Source of the DNA: Gloeocapsopsis crepidinum LEGE 06123
GTDB lineage: Bacteria > Cyanobacteriota > Cyanobacteriia > Cyanobacteriales > Chroococcidiopsidaceae
NCBI RefSeq assembly: GCF_015207655.1
Contig: NZ_JADEWN010000013.1
Location: forward strand, 29,481 to 93,480
DNA: 64,000 nt
Reading direction: 5' to 3'
Below the pieces are notes generated by a model. It had not been told where the DNA came from. It saw only the letters and a list, made by a program, of their open reading frames with translations, and did not search any database. Position numbers and translations under genes: made by a program. Of this stretch, positions 37,680 to 46,932 are shown one piece after another (position 1 is the first letter of the stretch; every line of letters begins with the position of its first letter).

Positions 37680-37730
37680 GGTTGGAGGAAGGGAAGGTGA
37701 TTGAACCGAACTTCGGCGCAGAGTTATTGA

Positions 37731-39098
37731 TTAAAGATTGATGGTTTTTAGTAGAGTTTGTTGGAGGGAAGGGATAGGGATTTGGTTGATAATTTCGGCG
37801 GCGAAGGCGTTGACGAGGAGGTTGCGGGCGTCGGTAGCGTTGAGTCCTCTGCTTTGGAGGTAGAAGACTTCATCGTCATCAAGTTGGCTGACGGTTGCGC
37901 CGTGGGCGCATTTAACGTTATCGGCTGTGATTTCTAGTTGGGGTTTGGTGTCTACTCTGGCTTTGGGTGAGAGTAATAAATTGCGGTTCAGTTGGGCGGC
38001 GTCTGTTTGTTGTGCGGGTTTAGGTACGAAGATTTTGCCGTTGAAGACTGCGTGGGCGCGATCGCCGACGATACATTTATGTTGTTGGAGACTTGTACCG
38101 TAGGGATGATTGAGTGCAAGAGTACTGTGCGTATCGGCGAGTTGATTTCCGGAGATCTTAGTTAAACCGTTGAGGATTGTTTGGGTTTGTTCGCCAGTTT
38201 GGAAGATTTCTAAATTGTGACGTGATAGCTTTGCGCCTAAAGTAATTGCAGTGCAGGTGTAGCGGCTATCTCTTGCTTGGGCGATCGCAGTTTTACCAAT
38301 ATGAAAGGCTTCTGGGCTATCGCGTTCGATTCTAGTGTGGTTAACTTGGGCGTTTTCTGCCAGCCAAATTTCTGTTACTGCGTTGGTAAAGTAAACTGCT
38401 TCTCCTACTTCGGCTTCGGTTTCTTCTGCTTCTAGGTTTGTCATTTGATTGAAGTAATCTTCAATCAGCGTAACGCTACTATTCGATTCTGCTACGACAA
38501 GACAACGCGGTTGCGAAACGATTGGAGTGTTACTCGCAGTTGAAATAAAGAGGAGATGAATTGGTGTTTCGACAACAATATTTTTAGGTATCCAAACTAT
38601 AGCAACATCTGCGATCGCTGCTGTATTCAGCGCAGTAAAGACTTCTTGTGCACCTGGAAGTTGTGCCAAATATTTTTTTATTTGAGAATGATACGCTGGT
38701 GGTAGCCCATCAAGGTTACTCGCGATTATTCCATCAGGTAGTGTAACTGCTGACAAGTCGGGTGCATAAACACCATTAACAAACACTAACCGACTGCGTG
38801 CTTCTGGCAGCAAAAGAGATTCAAGTGCTGCTAAATTTGGTTTTGATGACGATGCGGCTTGAAAATTAACTGACTTTAAAGCAGATAAATCAGTAAATCG
38901 CCACTCTTCATCGCGAGTTGTGGGAATTTTAGACTGCTGTACTGTCTCAGCGGCGCGATCGCGAATTGCTTGTAATAAAGATACTAATTCTGGTTCTTGA
39001 ACAGCGATCGATTGTGTTTGATATAGACTCAACAACTCAGTGTCAACTGAAGATACTACCCCAACTTGGTTTAGGTCAGGAGTGACTTGAATACTCAT
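37731..39098 (-). CDS. sufD: Fe-S cluster assembly scaffold subunit SufD
   Basis: Partner of SufB in the SufBC2D scaffold. The 455-residue protein has the poorly conserved N-terminus with [13 protein letters not shown] and the beta-helix core ending in [23 protein letters not shown], the family signature. It overlaps the sufC stop by 4 bases (ATGA), indicating coupled translation. Confidence 0.96.
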   Translation of the reverse strand: MSIQVTPDLNQVGVVSSVDTELLSLYQTQSIAVQEPELVSLLQAIRDRAAETVQQSKIPTTRDEEWRFTDLSALKSVNFQAASSSKPNLAALESLLLPEARSRLVFVNGVYAPDLSAVTLPDGIIASNLDGLPPAYHSQIKKYLAQLPGAQEVFTALNTAAIADVAIVWIPKNIVVETPIHLLFISTASNTPIVSQPRCLVVAESNSSVTLIEDYFNQMTNLEAEETEAEVGEAVYFTNAVTEIWLAENAQVNHTRIERDSPEAFHIGKTAIAQARDSRYTCTAITLGAKLSRHNLEIFQTGEQTQTILNGLTKISGNQLADTHSTLALNHPYGTSLQQHKCIVGDRAHAVFNGKIFVPKPAQQTDAAQLNRNLLLSPKARVDTKPQLEITADNVKCAHGATVSQLDDDEVFYLQSRGLNATDARNLLVNAFAAEIINQIPIPSLQQTLLKTINL

Positions 39099-39886
39099 TT
39101 TGCTCCTACCTCAGATACGTTCTCTTCTAGCACCCAGTCATAGCCACGCGACTCTAACTCTAGTGCTAATTCTTTACCACCACTCGTGATGACACGACCA
39201 TCTGCCATAACATGAACAAAGTCTGGCACGATGTAGTTAAGTAGACGCTGATAGTGGGTAATTAAAAGAATGGCATTATCTGGAGTGGCTAATTGATTAA
39301 CTCCATTAGCAACAATTTTGAGCGCATCAATATCTAATCCTGAGTCTGTCTCATCTAAAATTGCCAGTTTTGGTTCGAGTAGCGCCATTTGCAGAATTTC
39401 ATTTCGCTTCTTCTCACCACCTGAAAAGCCTTCATTGACACTACGGTTGAGAAAAGTAGGATTCATTTTGACGACTTCCAGCTTTTCTTGGACTATTTCA
39501 TCAAAATCAAAAGCATCTAATTCTTCTAAACCTTGCACTTTGCGTCGCGAGTTGTAAGCTACTCGGAGAAAGTCTAAGTTGGTAACACCAGGAATTTCTA
39601 GCGGATATTGAAATGCCATAAATACACCACTTTGGGCGCGTTCCTCTGGTTCCATTTCTAGTAAGTTGTTACCTTGGAAAATCACCTCACCGCCAGTCAC
39701 TTTATAAGCTGGGTGTCCTGCTAAAACCTTTGAAAATGTGCTTTTACCAGAACCATTTGGTCCCATGATGGCATGAATTTCACCGGCTTTAATTTCTAAG
39801 TTAACACCTTTGAGAATCGGCGTTCCTTCTACTTCGGCTGTCAAATCCCGCACTGACAGCACAGTTCCACTGTTTTCTACAATCAT
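39095..39886 (-). CDS. sufC: Fe-S cluster assembly ATPase SufC
   Basis: ABC-type ATPase of the Suf scaffold. The 263-residue product has Walker [15 protein letters not shown], the signature [12 protein letters not shown] and Walker [12 protein letters not shown], with the SufC-specific [14 protein letters not shown]. Between sufB (60 bases upstream) and sufD. Confidence 0.97.
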   Translation of the reverse strand: MIVENSGTVLSVRDLTAEVEGTPILKGVNLEIKAGEIHAIMGPNGSGKSTFSKVLAGHPAYKVTGGEVIFQGNNLLEMEPEERAQSGVFMAFQYPLEIPGVTNLDFLRVAYNSRRKVQGLEELDAFDFDEIVQEKLEVVKMNPTFLNRSVNEGFSGGEKKRNEILQMALLEPKLAILDETDSGLDIDALKIVANGVNQLATPDNAILLITHYQRLLNYIVPDFVHVMADGRVITSGGKELALELESRGYDWVLEENVSEVGAK

Positions 39887-39946
39887 CTTTTTGTCTTTGT
39901 GTCGTTCATTTAGCAGGACGGTACAGGGAGAATACTTATCCCACAG

Positions 39947-41383
39947 TTAGCCTACACTGCCTTCTAGTTTTAAGCTCAGTAGTCGATCTGCTTCTACTGC
40001 AAACTCCATTGGTAACTGATTGAAGACATCTTTACAGAAGCCACTAATCATCATAGAAACAGCATCTTCTGCAGATATACCACGCTGTGAAAAGTAAAAT
40101 AGCTGTTCTTCACCAATCTTAGAAGTTGACGCTTCATGTTCTACTCTGGCAGTGTTGTTCTGTACTTGAATGTAGGGGAAGGTGTTGGCATGAGCATTAT
40201 CCCCGATCAGCATTGAATCGCACTGTGAATAATTTCTTGCACCTTTGGCATTGGGACTGACTTTGACTAAGCCGCGATAGCTATTCGAGGAGCGTCCAGC
40301 TGAGATTCCTTTGGAAACAATAGTACTACGAGTATTTTTCCCAACGTGTACCATTTTAGTTCCAGTATCAGCTTGCTGCATATTGTTCGTTAATGCAACT
40401 GAGTAAAATTCACCAACTGAATTATCGCCTACGAGGACGCAGCTGGGATACTTCCAAGTAATTGCTGAACCTGTTTCTACTTGTGTCCAGGAAATTTTAG
40501 AGTTCACACCTTGACACAAACCGCGCTTAGTTACGAAGTTGTAAATTCCACCTTTGCCATTTTCATCTCCAGCGTACCAGTTTTGCACTGTAGAGTATTT
40601 AATTTCTGCATTGTCTAGCGCAACCAACTCTACCACAGCCGCATGGAGTTGATTAGTGTCGTACATAGGTGCTGTACAACCTTCAAGGTAGGAAACATAG
40701 CTCCCTTCCTCAGCAACGATCAGCGTCCGTTCAAACTGTCCAGTATCACCACTGTTAATGCGGAAGTAAGTAGACAGTTCCATCGGACATTTGGTGTTCT
40801 TGGGAACATAGACAAAGGAACCATCGCTGAATACAGCACTGTTTAACGCAGCAAAGTAGTTGTCTGCAATGGGAACAACGCTACCTAAGTACTTTTGCAC
40901 TAACTCTGGATATTCTCGTAAGGCTTCGGAAATGGAACAGAAGATTACGCCTTCTTCAGCAAGCTTTTCTTTGAATGTTGTCGCTACGGAAACGCTATCA
41001 AAAATAGCATCCACTGCTACGTTAGAAAGTCGTTTTTGCTCTGAGAGAGGAATTCCTAGTTTTTCAAAAGTTTCTAGAAGCGTAGGATCGACTTCTTCTA
41101 GACTGTTGAGCTTAGGCTTCTTCTTCGGTGCAGAGTAATAAATGATATCCTGGTAATTAATCGGAGGATACTTGACATTAGACCAGGCAGGTTCTGTCAT
41201 TTTTTGCCACTGACGGAAAGCTTTGAGGCGAAACTCTAGCATGAACTCTGGCTCTTCTTTCTTGGCAGAGATTAGCCGAATCACATCTTCGCTCAGTCCA
41301 CGTGGAATCGTATCTGCCTCAATGTCGGTGACAAATCCGTATTTGTATGGCTGATTGACTAGGGTTTTGACAGTGGCACTCAT
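39947..41383 (-). CDS. sufB: Fe-S cluster assembly scaffold SufB
   Basis: Core scaffold on which the cluster is built. The 478-residue protein has [24 protein letters not shown] beta-helix strands, the Cys in [19 protein letters not shown], and [20 protein letters not shown] near the C-terminus, the conserved SufB end. First gene of sufBCDS. Its upstream region carries two SufR operators and faces sufR. Confidence 0.97.
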   Translation of the reverse strand: MSATVKTLVNQPYKYGFVTDIEADTIPRGLSEDVIRLISAKKEEPEFMLEFRLKAFRQWQKMTEPAWSNVKYPPINYQDIIYYSAPKKKPKLNSLEEVDPTLLETFEKLGIPLSEQKRLSNVAVDAIFDSVSVATTFKEKLAEEGVIFCSISEALREYPELVQKYLGSVVPIADNYFAALNSAVFSDGSFVYVPKNTKCPMELSTYFRINSGDTGQFERTLIVAEEGSYVSYLEGCTAPMYDTNQLHAAVVELVALDNAEIKYSTVQNWYAGDENGKGGIYNFVTKRGLCQGVNSKISWTQVETGSAITWKYPSCVLVGDNSVGEFYSVALTNNMQQADTGTKMVHVGKNTRSTIVSKGISAGRSSNSYRGLVKVSPNAKGARNYSQCDSMLIGDNAHANTFPYIQVQNNTARVEHEASTSKIGEEQLFYFSQRGISAEDAVSMMISGFCKDVFNQLPMEFAVEADRLLSLKLEGSVG

Positions 41384-41494
41384 GGGTAGTGTTCTCTTAG
41401 TGTTCTGTAATAGGATCTTTTTAAGGCTGGAAGACGGGTATTAGTTTAGTTTTTGACGTTTTTGATGCAACTGCTGTTACAATTAAATCAACTA

Positions 41495-41514
41495 AAACAA
41501 CAAGTATGTTGTTT
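41495..41514. promoter_or_regulatory. SufR operator 1 (CAAC-N6-GTTG)
   Basis: Perfect palindrome AAACAAC-N6-GTTGTTT with core CAAC AAGTAT GTTG at 41498-41511. CAAC-N6-GTTG is the published SufR site in Synechocystis. Lies between the divergent sufB and sufR starts, 112 bases from sufB. Confidence 0.88.
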
Positions 41515-41541
41515 AATCTATCTCCATTTTACGCTACATTA

Positions 41542-41557
41542 ACAACAGCTATGTTGT
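41542..41557. promoter_or_regulatory. SufR operator 2 (CAAC-N6-GTTG)
   Basis: ACAAC-N6-GTTGT with core at 41543-41556 (N6 = AGCTAT). Its centre is 45 bases from that of operator 1, about four helical turns, and 38 bases before the sufR start, where it could block sufR itself. Confidence 0.88.
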
Positions 41558-41594
41558 CAAAGTAAATTTTTCACCTAAAAATTTTGGTAAAAAG

Positions 41595-42275
41595 ATGGCG
41601 ATTACGCAGCAGCAGTCCTCCACCAAGCAGGATATCCTGCATTATCTACTTAAACAGGGTCAGGCAACAGCCCAGGAACTTGCTACGCAGCTAGAAGTCA
41701 GTCCACAAGCAATTCGCCGTCATCTTAAAGATCTTGAAGCAGAAGAGCTAATACACTACGCAGCAGTACAGGCAGGAATGGGACGTCCGCAGCATATGTA
41801 CCAGCTAAGCCCTCAAGGGCGCGATCGCTTGCGACGCGACTCAACTGATTCAGATAGTTATGGTGAGTTTGCTGTTTCTTTATTAGACACTTTGGCAGAA
41901 ACTGTCGGGCGCGATCAGATGAGTTCCATTTTACGCAAACAATGGGAGCGCAAAGCAATTGAGTATCGCGATCGCGTTGGTAATGGTTCCCTCAAAGAAC
42001 GTGTAGCTAAGTTAGTCGAGTTAAGAAAAGCAGAAGGATTCATGGCAGAGTGGTATCCTGTAGATGAATTCAGGAGTGTAGGCGATCGCTTTATCCTCAC
42101 AGAACATAACTGCGCAATTTCTAATGTAGCTGAGTCTTTTCCTAGCGTTTGTACTCACGAACTAGAAATGTTTGCCGCAGTGCTACCTGACTGTACCGTA
42201 GAGCGCACGCACTGGATTATCGACGGCGAACACCGCTGTGGATATTTAGTCCAAGCAAGACAAAAAACTCACTAA
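41595..42275 (+). CDS. sufR: Iron-sulfur biosynthesis repressor SufR
   Basis: DeoR/ArsR-like winged-helix repressor that senses cluster status and represses sufBCDS. The 226-residue protein has an N-terminal helix-turn-helix (ATAQELATQLEVSPQAIRRH) and the full SufR cluster motif C-X12-C-X13-C-X14-C: CAISNVAESFPSVC, then CTVERT after PD, then HRCGYLV. It is divergent from sufB with both operators in between, matching the known autoregulated arrangement. Confidence 0.97.
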   Translation: MAITQQQSSTKQDILHYLLKQGQATAQELATQLEVSPQAIRRHLKDLEAEELIHYAAVQAGMGRPQHMYQLSPQGRDRLRRDSTDSDSYGEFAVSLLDTLAETVGRDQMSSILRKQWERKAIEYRDRVGNGSLKERVAKLVELRKAEGFMAEWYPVDEFRSVGDRFILTEHNCAISNVAESFPSVCTHELEMFAAVLPDCTVERTHWIIDGEHRCGYLVQARQKTH

Positions 42276-42323
42276 TTTCTGACTTCTTTCATGATATCAA
42301 CTCCGGTTAACTACTTACGATTC

Positions 42324-42351
42324 TAGTGGCTAGTCACTAGTCACTCAACAA
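42324..42351. repeat. Tandem heptad repeat TAGTGGC/TAGTCAC
   Basis: Units TAGTGGC, TAGTCAC, TAGTCAC, TCAACAA between sufR and the next gene. Followed by TGGTTATTCAACC, an inverted copy of the block near 17001. Confidence 0.6.
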
Positions 42352-42378
42352 TAGTTTGGTTATTCAACCAGAGATAAT

Positions 42379-42636
42379 ATGAACACCCAACAGCAACCTT
42401 CAACTCAATTCCTGACGTTAGAAGAATCAGCCAAAGTAGATGCAGCGCTGCTATCGTCTCCTGAGAAGTTTTTGACTCGGCTCACGATTTCTTCTTGGAA
42501 GCTCTTGAAGCATATTGCCCGAGATTATAATGTTGCTATAGAAGATTTGACACCACAGCAAATCGTTGCTTGGTTTGAGCAAGATGGAAAAATTAGACGA
42601 GAGCAAGGCACTGAAGCTGCTTATCTAAAGTGGTGA
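42379..42636 (+). CDS. Small conserved hypothetical protein downstream of sufR
   Basis: An 85-residue soluble, helical protein (QFLTLEESAKVDAALLSSPE, FLTRLTISSWKLLKHIARD, LTPQQIVAWFEQDGKI). It has no Cys and no membrane segment. It lies about 100 bases after sufR on the same strand; cotranscription is possible. It resembles small cyanobacterial proteins of unknown function. Confidence 0.65.
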   Translation: MNTQQQPSTQFLTLEESAKVDAALLSSPEKFLTRLTISSWKLLKHIARDYNVAIEDLTPQQIVAWFEQDGKIRREQGTEAAYLKW

Positions 42637-42675
42637 TTGAAAGTTGATAACAATACTTATTGTCTTACAGTTCAT

Positions 42676-43164
42676 TTAATTAGAGCTAATAACTTTGACT
42701 TTGAGATTGGTTAGAGTTGCAAGATGGTTAAAAGTGCTTGTGTGCAGCATTTTTGTAAATGACATTTGTTCTCCTGGATCTATCCCATCACCTGCTTCTA
42801 TAGAGACAGATGTACTAGCAACAACTTGATTATTACGTTGGTCAAACACATTCAATTGAATTACTGGTAACACTCCAGCTAAGTTAGACTCGTTCGTGAG
42901 ATTTCCTTTGATTTCTAAAATATTTTTATCAGCAGTGGGTGTAATTGTGACCTCAGAAAATCGGATATTTTCTAATGAAATTATCTGAGGTTTTGATTTA
43001 TCACGATTAGGTAAAATTTTGTTTATGATTCTAGTTTTATTGCAAATACTACTAGATAAATCAATAATTTCTCCACGCCATTCTACATAGCATAAAGGAT
43101 CTTGAGCTAAGATTACTTGAGGAAATAGCAGAAAAGCTATAACCGTTCCTATTACTTTAAACAT
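42676..43164 (-). CDS. Secreted hypothetical protein
   Basis: Starting at the ATG at 43164, the product (162 residues) begins MFKVIGTVIAFLLFPQVILA, a signal peptide; the in-frame ATG at 43209 is less likely. Two Cys (CYVEWRGEIIDLSSSIC) probably form a disulfide after export. The C-terminal part is beta-rich with TITPTADKNILEIKGNLTNE and VASTSVSIEAGDGI, an Ig/FxLYD-like pattern. No function assigned. Confidence 0.62.
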   Translation of the reverse strand: MFKVIGTVIAFLLFPQVILAQDPLCYVEWRGEIIDLSSSICNKTRIINKILPNRDKSKPQIISLENIRFSEVTITPTADKNILEIKGNLTNESNLAGVLPVIQLNVFDQRNNQVVASTSVSIEAGDGIDPGEQMSFTKMLHTSTFNHLATLTNLKVKVISSN

Positions 43165-43333
43165 ACATTTTTCTATAAAAAGTAGGCTTATTAAAAATCT
43201 TTTTAACAAGTAACAATTATTCTTCGCGAGTATTAATAACTAGTCAAGTAGTACAATTACAGTATAGTTATGTAAATTAACTAAATTAATATGAAATGTG
43301 GAGTAGGCATCTTGCTTGTCCATACTTATACTA

Positions 43334-44461
43334 CTAACAGTTTCCAGGTCTTCTATTGCAGATTGTATTTAACATATTTACGAAGCGAGAATCGGGAACA
43401 GAACTACCTTGAAACAGAAGATCAGTTGAGGCAGGTCCGTAAGAAGTAATTCCAATAATTTGATTTAAACTAGGATTCTGTCCTCCGTTTTGCCCCACAG
43501 ATGCTACTCCAAAATTCTGTATCCAAGGTCCACCACTTGAACCTCCTCGCATATCAGAACCATATTCTACCGAATTGGGAGTTCGGGTGCGGAAACTTTG
43601 GGCATTAACCTGGTGCATTTTATTGCCATTATCAAGATTGCCTGGATAACCAAGTAAAGTTGCGTGGTTAGGAAAAAGACTAAAAGTCTTAAAACCAAGA
43701 GAGCCAGTCACTTGACCGATTTTGCGATAGACTCCTTTAAAGGGTAAATCGTTGATTTCAATTACCGCGTAGTCAGCTGCGTTGGGGACAACGCCATTAC
43801 CTTTAGCCCAAGCATCTGGAGTGAGTACATAACTCCAACTCCAAGACTTATAGGGCGCAGCACCATCTCGATATGCAGGAACAAATAGGAAATTAGTAAA
43901 GAAACCTTTTTGACCACCACTACCACCGTGAACGCAGTGACCTGCGGTTAAGACAATTCTAGGTTTGATAACTGCACCGGAGCAAACAAAGTCGCCTTGA
44001 CCAGGTATTGTAAAAAAGAGTTTTCCTACTGCTCTATAAGGATAGACAAGATCTGCTGATAAAGGAACAAGTCGAGAACTTGTAAAGTAAGCTCTTGCTG
44101 AACCAGCATTGTTAGGTTGTACTAGTTGCTCATTGGCTACAGAATTTGTCTGACGTGGTTGAAATAACTTGTTTTGTAAATCAGGTGCAATGTTAATTGT
44201 TGGTGCTTGACCGCTTGCACTCACTGGAGTTCCTGCTAATGGAACTGTCTGTGTTGTTAACTGATTGGTAGGTTTAGGTAAATTTAATGGTTTAGCATTC
44301 TGCAGCCGCTGTGGAGTCCAGTAAGTATTGTTGCTATTGGTAGTAACAGTGTTGTTGACTTTAGAAACAAAGCCAGGTGCAGCCATAACCACATTAGGCA
44401 CTACACTTGCAATTGTTGTAATAAACACTAAGTATAATTGAATGCGAATTTGAAATTTCAT
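43334..44461 (-). CDS. Secreted trypsin-like (S1/V8-type) serine protease
   Basis: About 375 residues from the ATG at 44461, which has AGAGGA upstream and begins with a signal peptide (MKFQIRIQLYLVFITTIASV ending VMAAPG). After a Gln/Thr/Asn-rich linker comes a chymotrypsin-fold domain: His in RIVLTAGHCVHGG, Asp in DYAVIEIND and Ser in RGGSSGGPWI. Closest in style to glutamyl-endopeptidase (V8-like) proteases. Exported to the periplasm or outside; substrate unknown. An in-frame ATG at 44518 exists without support. Confidence 0.88.
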   Translation of the reverse strand: MKFQIRIQLYLVFITTIASVVPNVVMAAPGFVSKVNNTVTTNSNNTYWTPQRLQNAKPLNLPKPTNQLTTQTVPLAGTPVSASGQAPTINIAPDLQNKLFQPRQTNSVANEQLVQPNNAGSARAYFTSSRLVPLSADLVYPYRAVGKLFFTIPGQGDFVCSGAVIKPRIVLTAGHCVHGGSGGQKGFFTNFLFVPAYRDGAAPYKSWSWSYVLTPDAWAKGNGVVPNAADYAVIEINDLPFKGVYRKIGQVTGSLGFKTFSLFPNHATLLGYPGNLDNGNKMHQVNAQSFRTRTPNSVEYGSDMRGGSSGGPWIQNFGVASVGQNGGQNPSLNQIIGITSYGPASTDLLFQGSSVPDSRFVNMLNTICNRRPGNC

Positions 44462-45017
44462 ATCTGATTTTCCTCTGAACACCACTTCTTCAAAAAAGTT
44501 TTTGGTATAAAATCTCATGCAATTACGATGGAACCAAAAGTTTTTAGTTCCTGAAAACGATCGCTTCTTTAAAAGCCTTAGCTTTCATTCAGAGCCACTA
44601 GGGTAGTTGCATGCGTACTAAAAGCTTCTCAAATTGCAAATATATTATCCAAACTAGTTTGCTGGTAAATCTCCGCTTCAATAATGCTGTGTTATTCATT
44701 AAATTTTTTATACAATCTTTATTAAGATGTAAGAATAACTTGCTAACAGCATAAATGCAATATTGACACTTTTAAGGTATGTTATTATACAGATAGATTG
44801 ATTAAGATAGTAATGTTACTGTAATAAATTTAACTAATGATGTTTAAAGGGAAATTGGTTAAGTATCAAACAGTAAATTATCAAGTTTTCTTATAACCTT
44901 AGTTAGAGCAATACTCAAAGTTTCCTAGCTCAATGAGACTTAAGTCCTGAAGTCATCTTAGTACTCATAAGGAATTGGCTTCAGGATTCAATCAACAGCA
45001 GCTCAAAAGAGGTAATT
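44462..45017. other. Intergenic region with promoter and long leader hairpin
   Basis: About 556 AT-rich bases between the protease and the histidine phosphatase. Besides the promoter listed separately, it has an 8-bp inverted repeat TCCTGAAG/CTTCAGGA (44945-44952, 44979-44986) that would form a hairpin in the leader about 30 bases before the phosphatase start. No gene recognised. Confidence 0.45.
44763..44791 (+). promoter_or_regulatory. Sigma-70-type promoter candidate
   Basis: TTGACA at 44763-44768, exactly 17 bases, then TATACA at 44786-44791. This is close to the housekeeping consensus and would give a leader of about 220 bases for the histidine phosphatase gene. Confidence 0.45.
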
Positions 45018-45656
45018 GTGGCTATTTTGCTTTATTTTTTGCGCCACGGACAAACTGAGTGCAGCCGAAACAATGCTTTTTGTGGTGCTATTGATCCAAG
45101 TTTGACACCAGAAGGAGTGGAGATGGCGCAAGCTTTTGCTGCGGCTTACCGTCATAGTTCCTGGGATGCTGTTGTTTCTAGCCCCATGCAACGCACGATC
45201 GCAACTGCAAAACCTTTATGTGAAGCATTAGGAATAGACTTACAACTACGCGATGGTTTAAAAGAAATCAACTTTGGTAAATGGGAAGGCTTGTCAGTCG
45301 ATGCGGTAGCTCGCGATTATCACGACGATTATATTCGCTGGTCAGCAGATCCGGCGTGGTATCCTCCGACTGGTGGTGAATTAGCCGTGGCGATCGCCTC
45401 TCGCGCCATGCAAGTCATTGAAGAAATTAAAAATTCTTACAAAAGTGGCAATATACTAATCGTCTCGCATAAAGCAACGATTCGCATTATGTTATGTAGT
45501 CTGCTCGGAATCGATGTTGGGCGCTTTCGTTATCGCTTAGGATGCCCTGTGGGTTCTGTTAGTATTGTGGAATTTGGAACGCACGGTCCACTGCTTCATG
45601 CTTTAGCTGATCGTACTCACCTTAATGAGCATTTGCGCTCTTTACCAGGAACTTAA
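45018..45656 (+). CDS. Histidine phosphatase family protein
   Basis: A 212-residue member of the phosphoglycerate-mutase-like phosphatases. The catalytic motif is FLRHGQTECSRNN; a second conserved region is VSSPMQRTIATAKPLCEAL with EINFGKWEG, and the later His is in ILIVSHKATIRIMLCSLLG. Known relatives dephosphorylate sugar phosphates or cobalamin intermediates; the substrate is open. It starts with GTG, with AGAGG five bases upstream. Confidence 0.9.
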   Translation: MAILLYFLRHGQTECSRNNAFCGAIDPSLTPEGVEMAQAFAAAYRHSSWDAVVSSPMQRTIATAKPLCEALGIDLQLRDGLKEINFGKWEGLSVDAVARDYHDDYIRWSADPAWYPPTGGELAVAIASRAMQVIEEIKNSYKSGNILIVSHKATIRIMLCSLLGIDVGRFRYRLGCPVGSVSIVEFGTHGPLLHALADRTHLNEHLRSLPGT

Positions 45657-45657
45657 T

Positions 45658-45689
45658 TAAAAAGCTGGGGGTTTAATTCTTCCCCAGCT
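45658..45689 (-). terminator. Rho-independent terminator, minus strand
   Basis: Stem AGCTGGGG/CCCCAGCT (8 bp). On the minus strand it is followed by TTTTTAATT, so it ends the operon that starts at 47636. On the plus strand the stem is followed by no T-run, though it may still help stop the phosphatase transcript. Confidence 0.7.
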
Positions 45690-45741
45690 ACTAGATACTC
45701 ATTCCTTTTGTGTCTGGTACCAACCTTAAAATGAATTGATG

Positions 45742-46194
45742 TTAGTAGTCCATTTCGTGCAAATTATGCCTCTCATCATTACTAATATCGAGAAATTCGC
45801 CTGTTTGACCATGTACATTAGTAGATAATGAGTAGACGTTGCTGCGATCGTAAGGAAGTTCTATCTTCAGGACGTAATGGACATCTCGCAATCCTTTAAA
45901 CCAAAATTGACCTTGATTGTCGGTGCGAGTTGTTTGTGGTGGGATGGAATTAATTGTGACTTTGGCATTTGCTACTACGCCATGTCCATCGTGTATGCGG
46001 CGAGTATCGGCTAATTTACCATAGAGTAAACTGTCTCCCTGAGGACGCGCTCGAAACGCTAGGCTAGGTTGCAGTGTTAGTAATGCAAATACTGTTACGG
46101 CAATGACTATACCCAATACTAATCGCAGTTGTTTGGAACGCAGTAGTTTTTTGAATTTGAACATATTTGCGTTCTTTGATTTACTCAGTGTCAT
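45742..46194 (-). CDS. Exported carboxypeptidase-regulatory-like beta protein
   Basis: A 150-residue protein with a membrane/signal segment (LVLGIVIAVTVFALLTLQPS LAF) and a small beta-sandwich: LLYGKLADTRRIHDGHGVVANAKVTI, TRTDNQGQFWFKGLRDVHYVLKIELP, the pattern of CarboxypepD_reg-like domains used for binding or as spacers. The start overlaps the stop of the alkaline phosphatase remnant (ATGA), showing it belongs to that operon. Function unknown. Confidence 0.68.
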   Translation of the reverse strand: MTLSKSKNANMFKFKKLLRSKQLRLVLGIVIAVTVFALLTLQPSLAFRARPQGDSLLYGKLADTRRIHDGHGVVANAKVTINSIPPQTTRTDNQGQFWFKGLRDVHYVLKIELPYDRSNVYSLSTNVHGQTGEFLDISNDERHNLHEMDY

Positions 46195-46932
46195 GATTCA
46201 GTCTCCGTAGCGGTAAATGGTCTACCAGTAGCTAAGTCTTGACGATTTCTCACGCCAGAAATTACAGCAGCCATGCGTTGGAAGACTTCAATTGAGCGAG
46301 TGGGTAGATACTAATCCTGATACAGGCATCTGCTCCATATTGAGATAGCCACCTGGTTGCCCATCTTTGACACCGTATTTCATAATCCGCGCCCCTGTGC
46401 GCAACGGTGTTCCCATCCCATCGCCAACAAAAAAGATCACTTTGTTGAGTTGACCTCGTTGTTGAAATGGTTGAACGCGGTAAGTATTACGCGCGGAAAC
46501 TTGGCGTCTGTCGATGTTCAGAGTCGCTACGATTTCGTAACGTCCTGGCTTAGGTAAACTCCAGTTGCGGAGTGTTTGACCAAATAGGTTTGAGCCTTCG
46601 GGCGGTAGTCCGACTTCGATGGAACCACCAGGGAGTTGCAGATGTTCGTTGATTCGCTGTCTAAAGGTTCCAGTAAAGTTGTTGCCGTTGATTGTGATTG
46701 ATTCTAATTTCGGTGCTGACTGCGCAGGAATTAAGCTTTCTACACGCAAATCAAAGCGTTGCCCAACCAGTATAGTTGTATTATTCGTAGGCCAGATGCG
46801 AACGATTTCCTCGTCTGCTCCTTGCGCCTGGACAGGTAGCACAGTAGCTAGCCAAGTCATTGCTACGATCGCAAAAGTGCTAACTACTTTCCATCGCTTC
46901 TGCACAAACTGAATTGAGCATAAACTGCTCAT
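46191..46932 (-). pseudogene. Alkaline phosphatase gene with large internal deletion
   Basis: The 5' part (214 codons, to 46288) has a signal peptide ending VLPVQAQG, an Ig-like N-terminal domain and the start of the phosphatase domain with the metal-binding Asp in FFVGDGMGTPLR, then MPVSGLVSTHSLN and a stop. In the next frame the C-terminal end survives: SIEVFQRMAAVISGVRNRQD, then LATGRPFTATETES, ending at 46191. The nucleophile Ser region and most metal ligands are lost. Its start overlaps the CDF stop (ATGA) and its end overlaps the next start. It could also be an assembly artefact. Confidence 0.75.
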
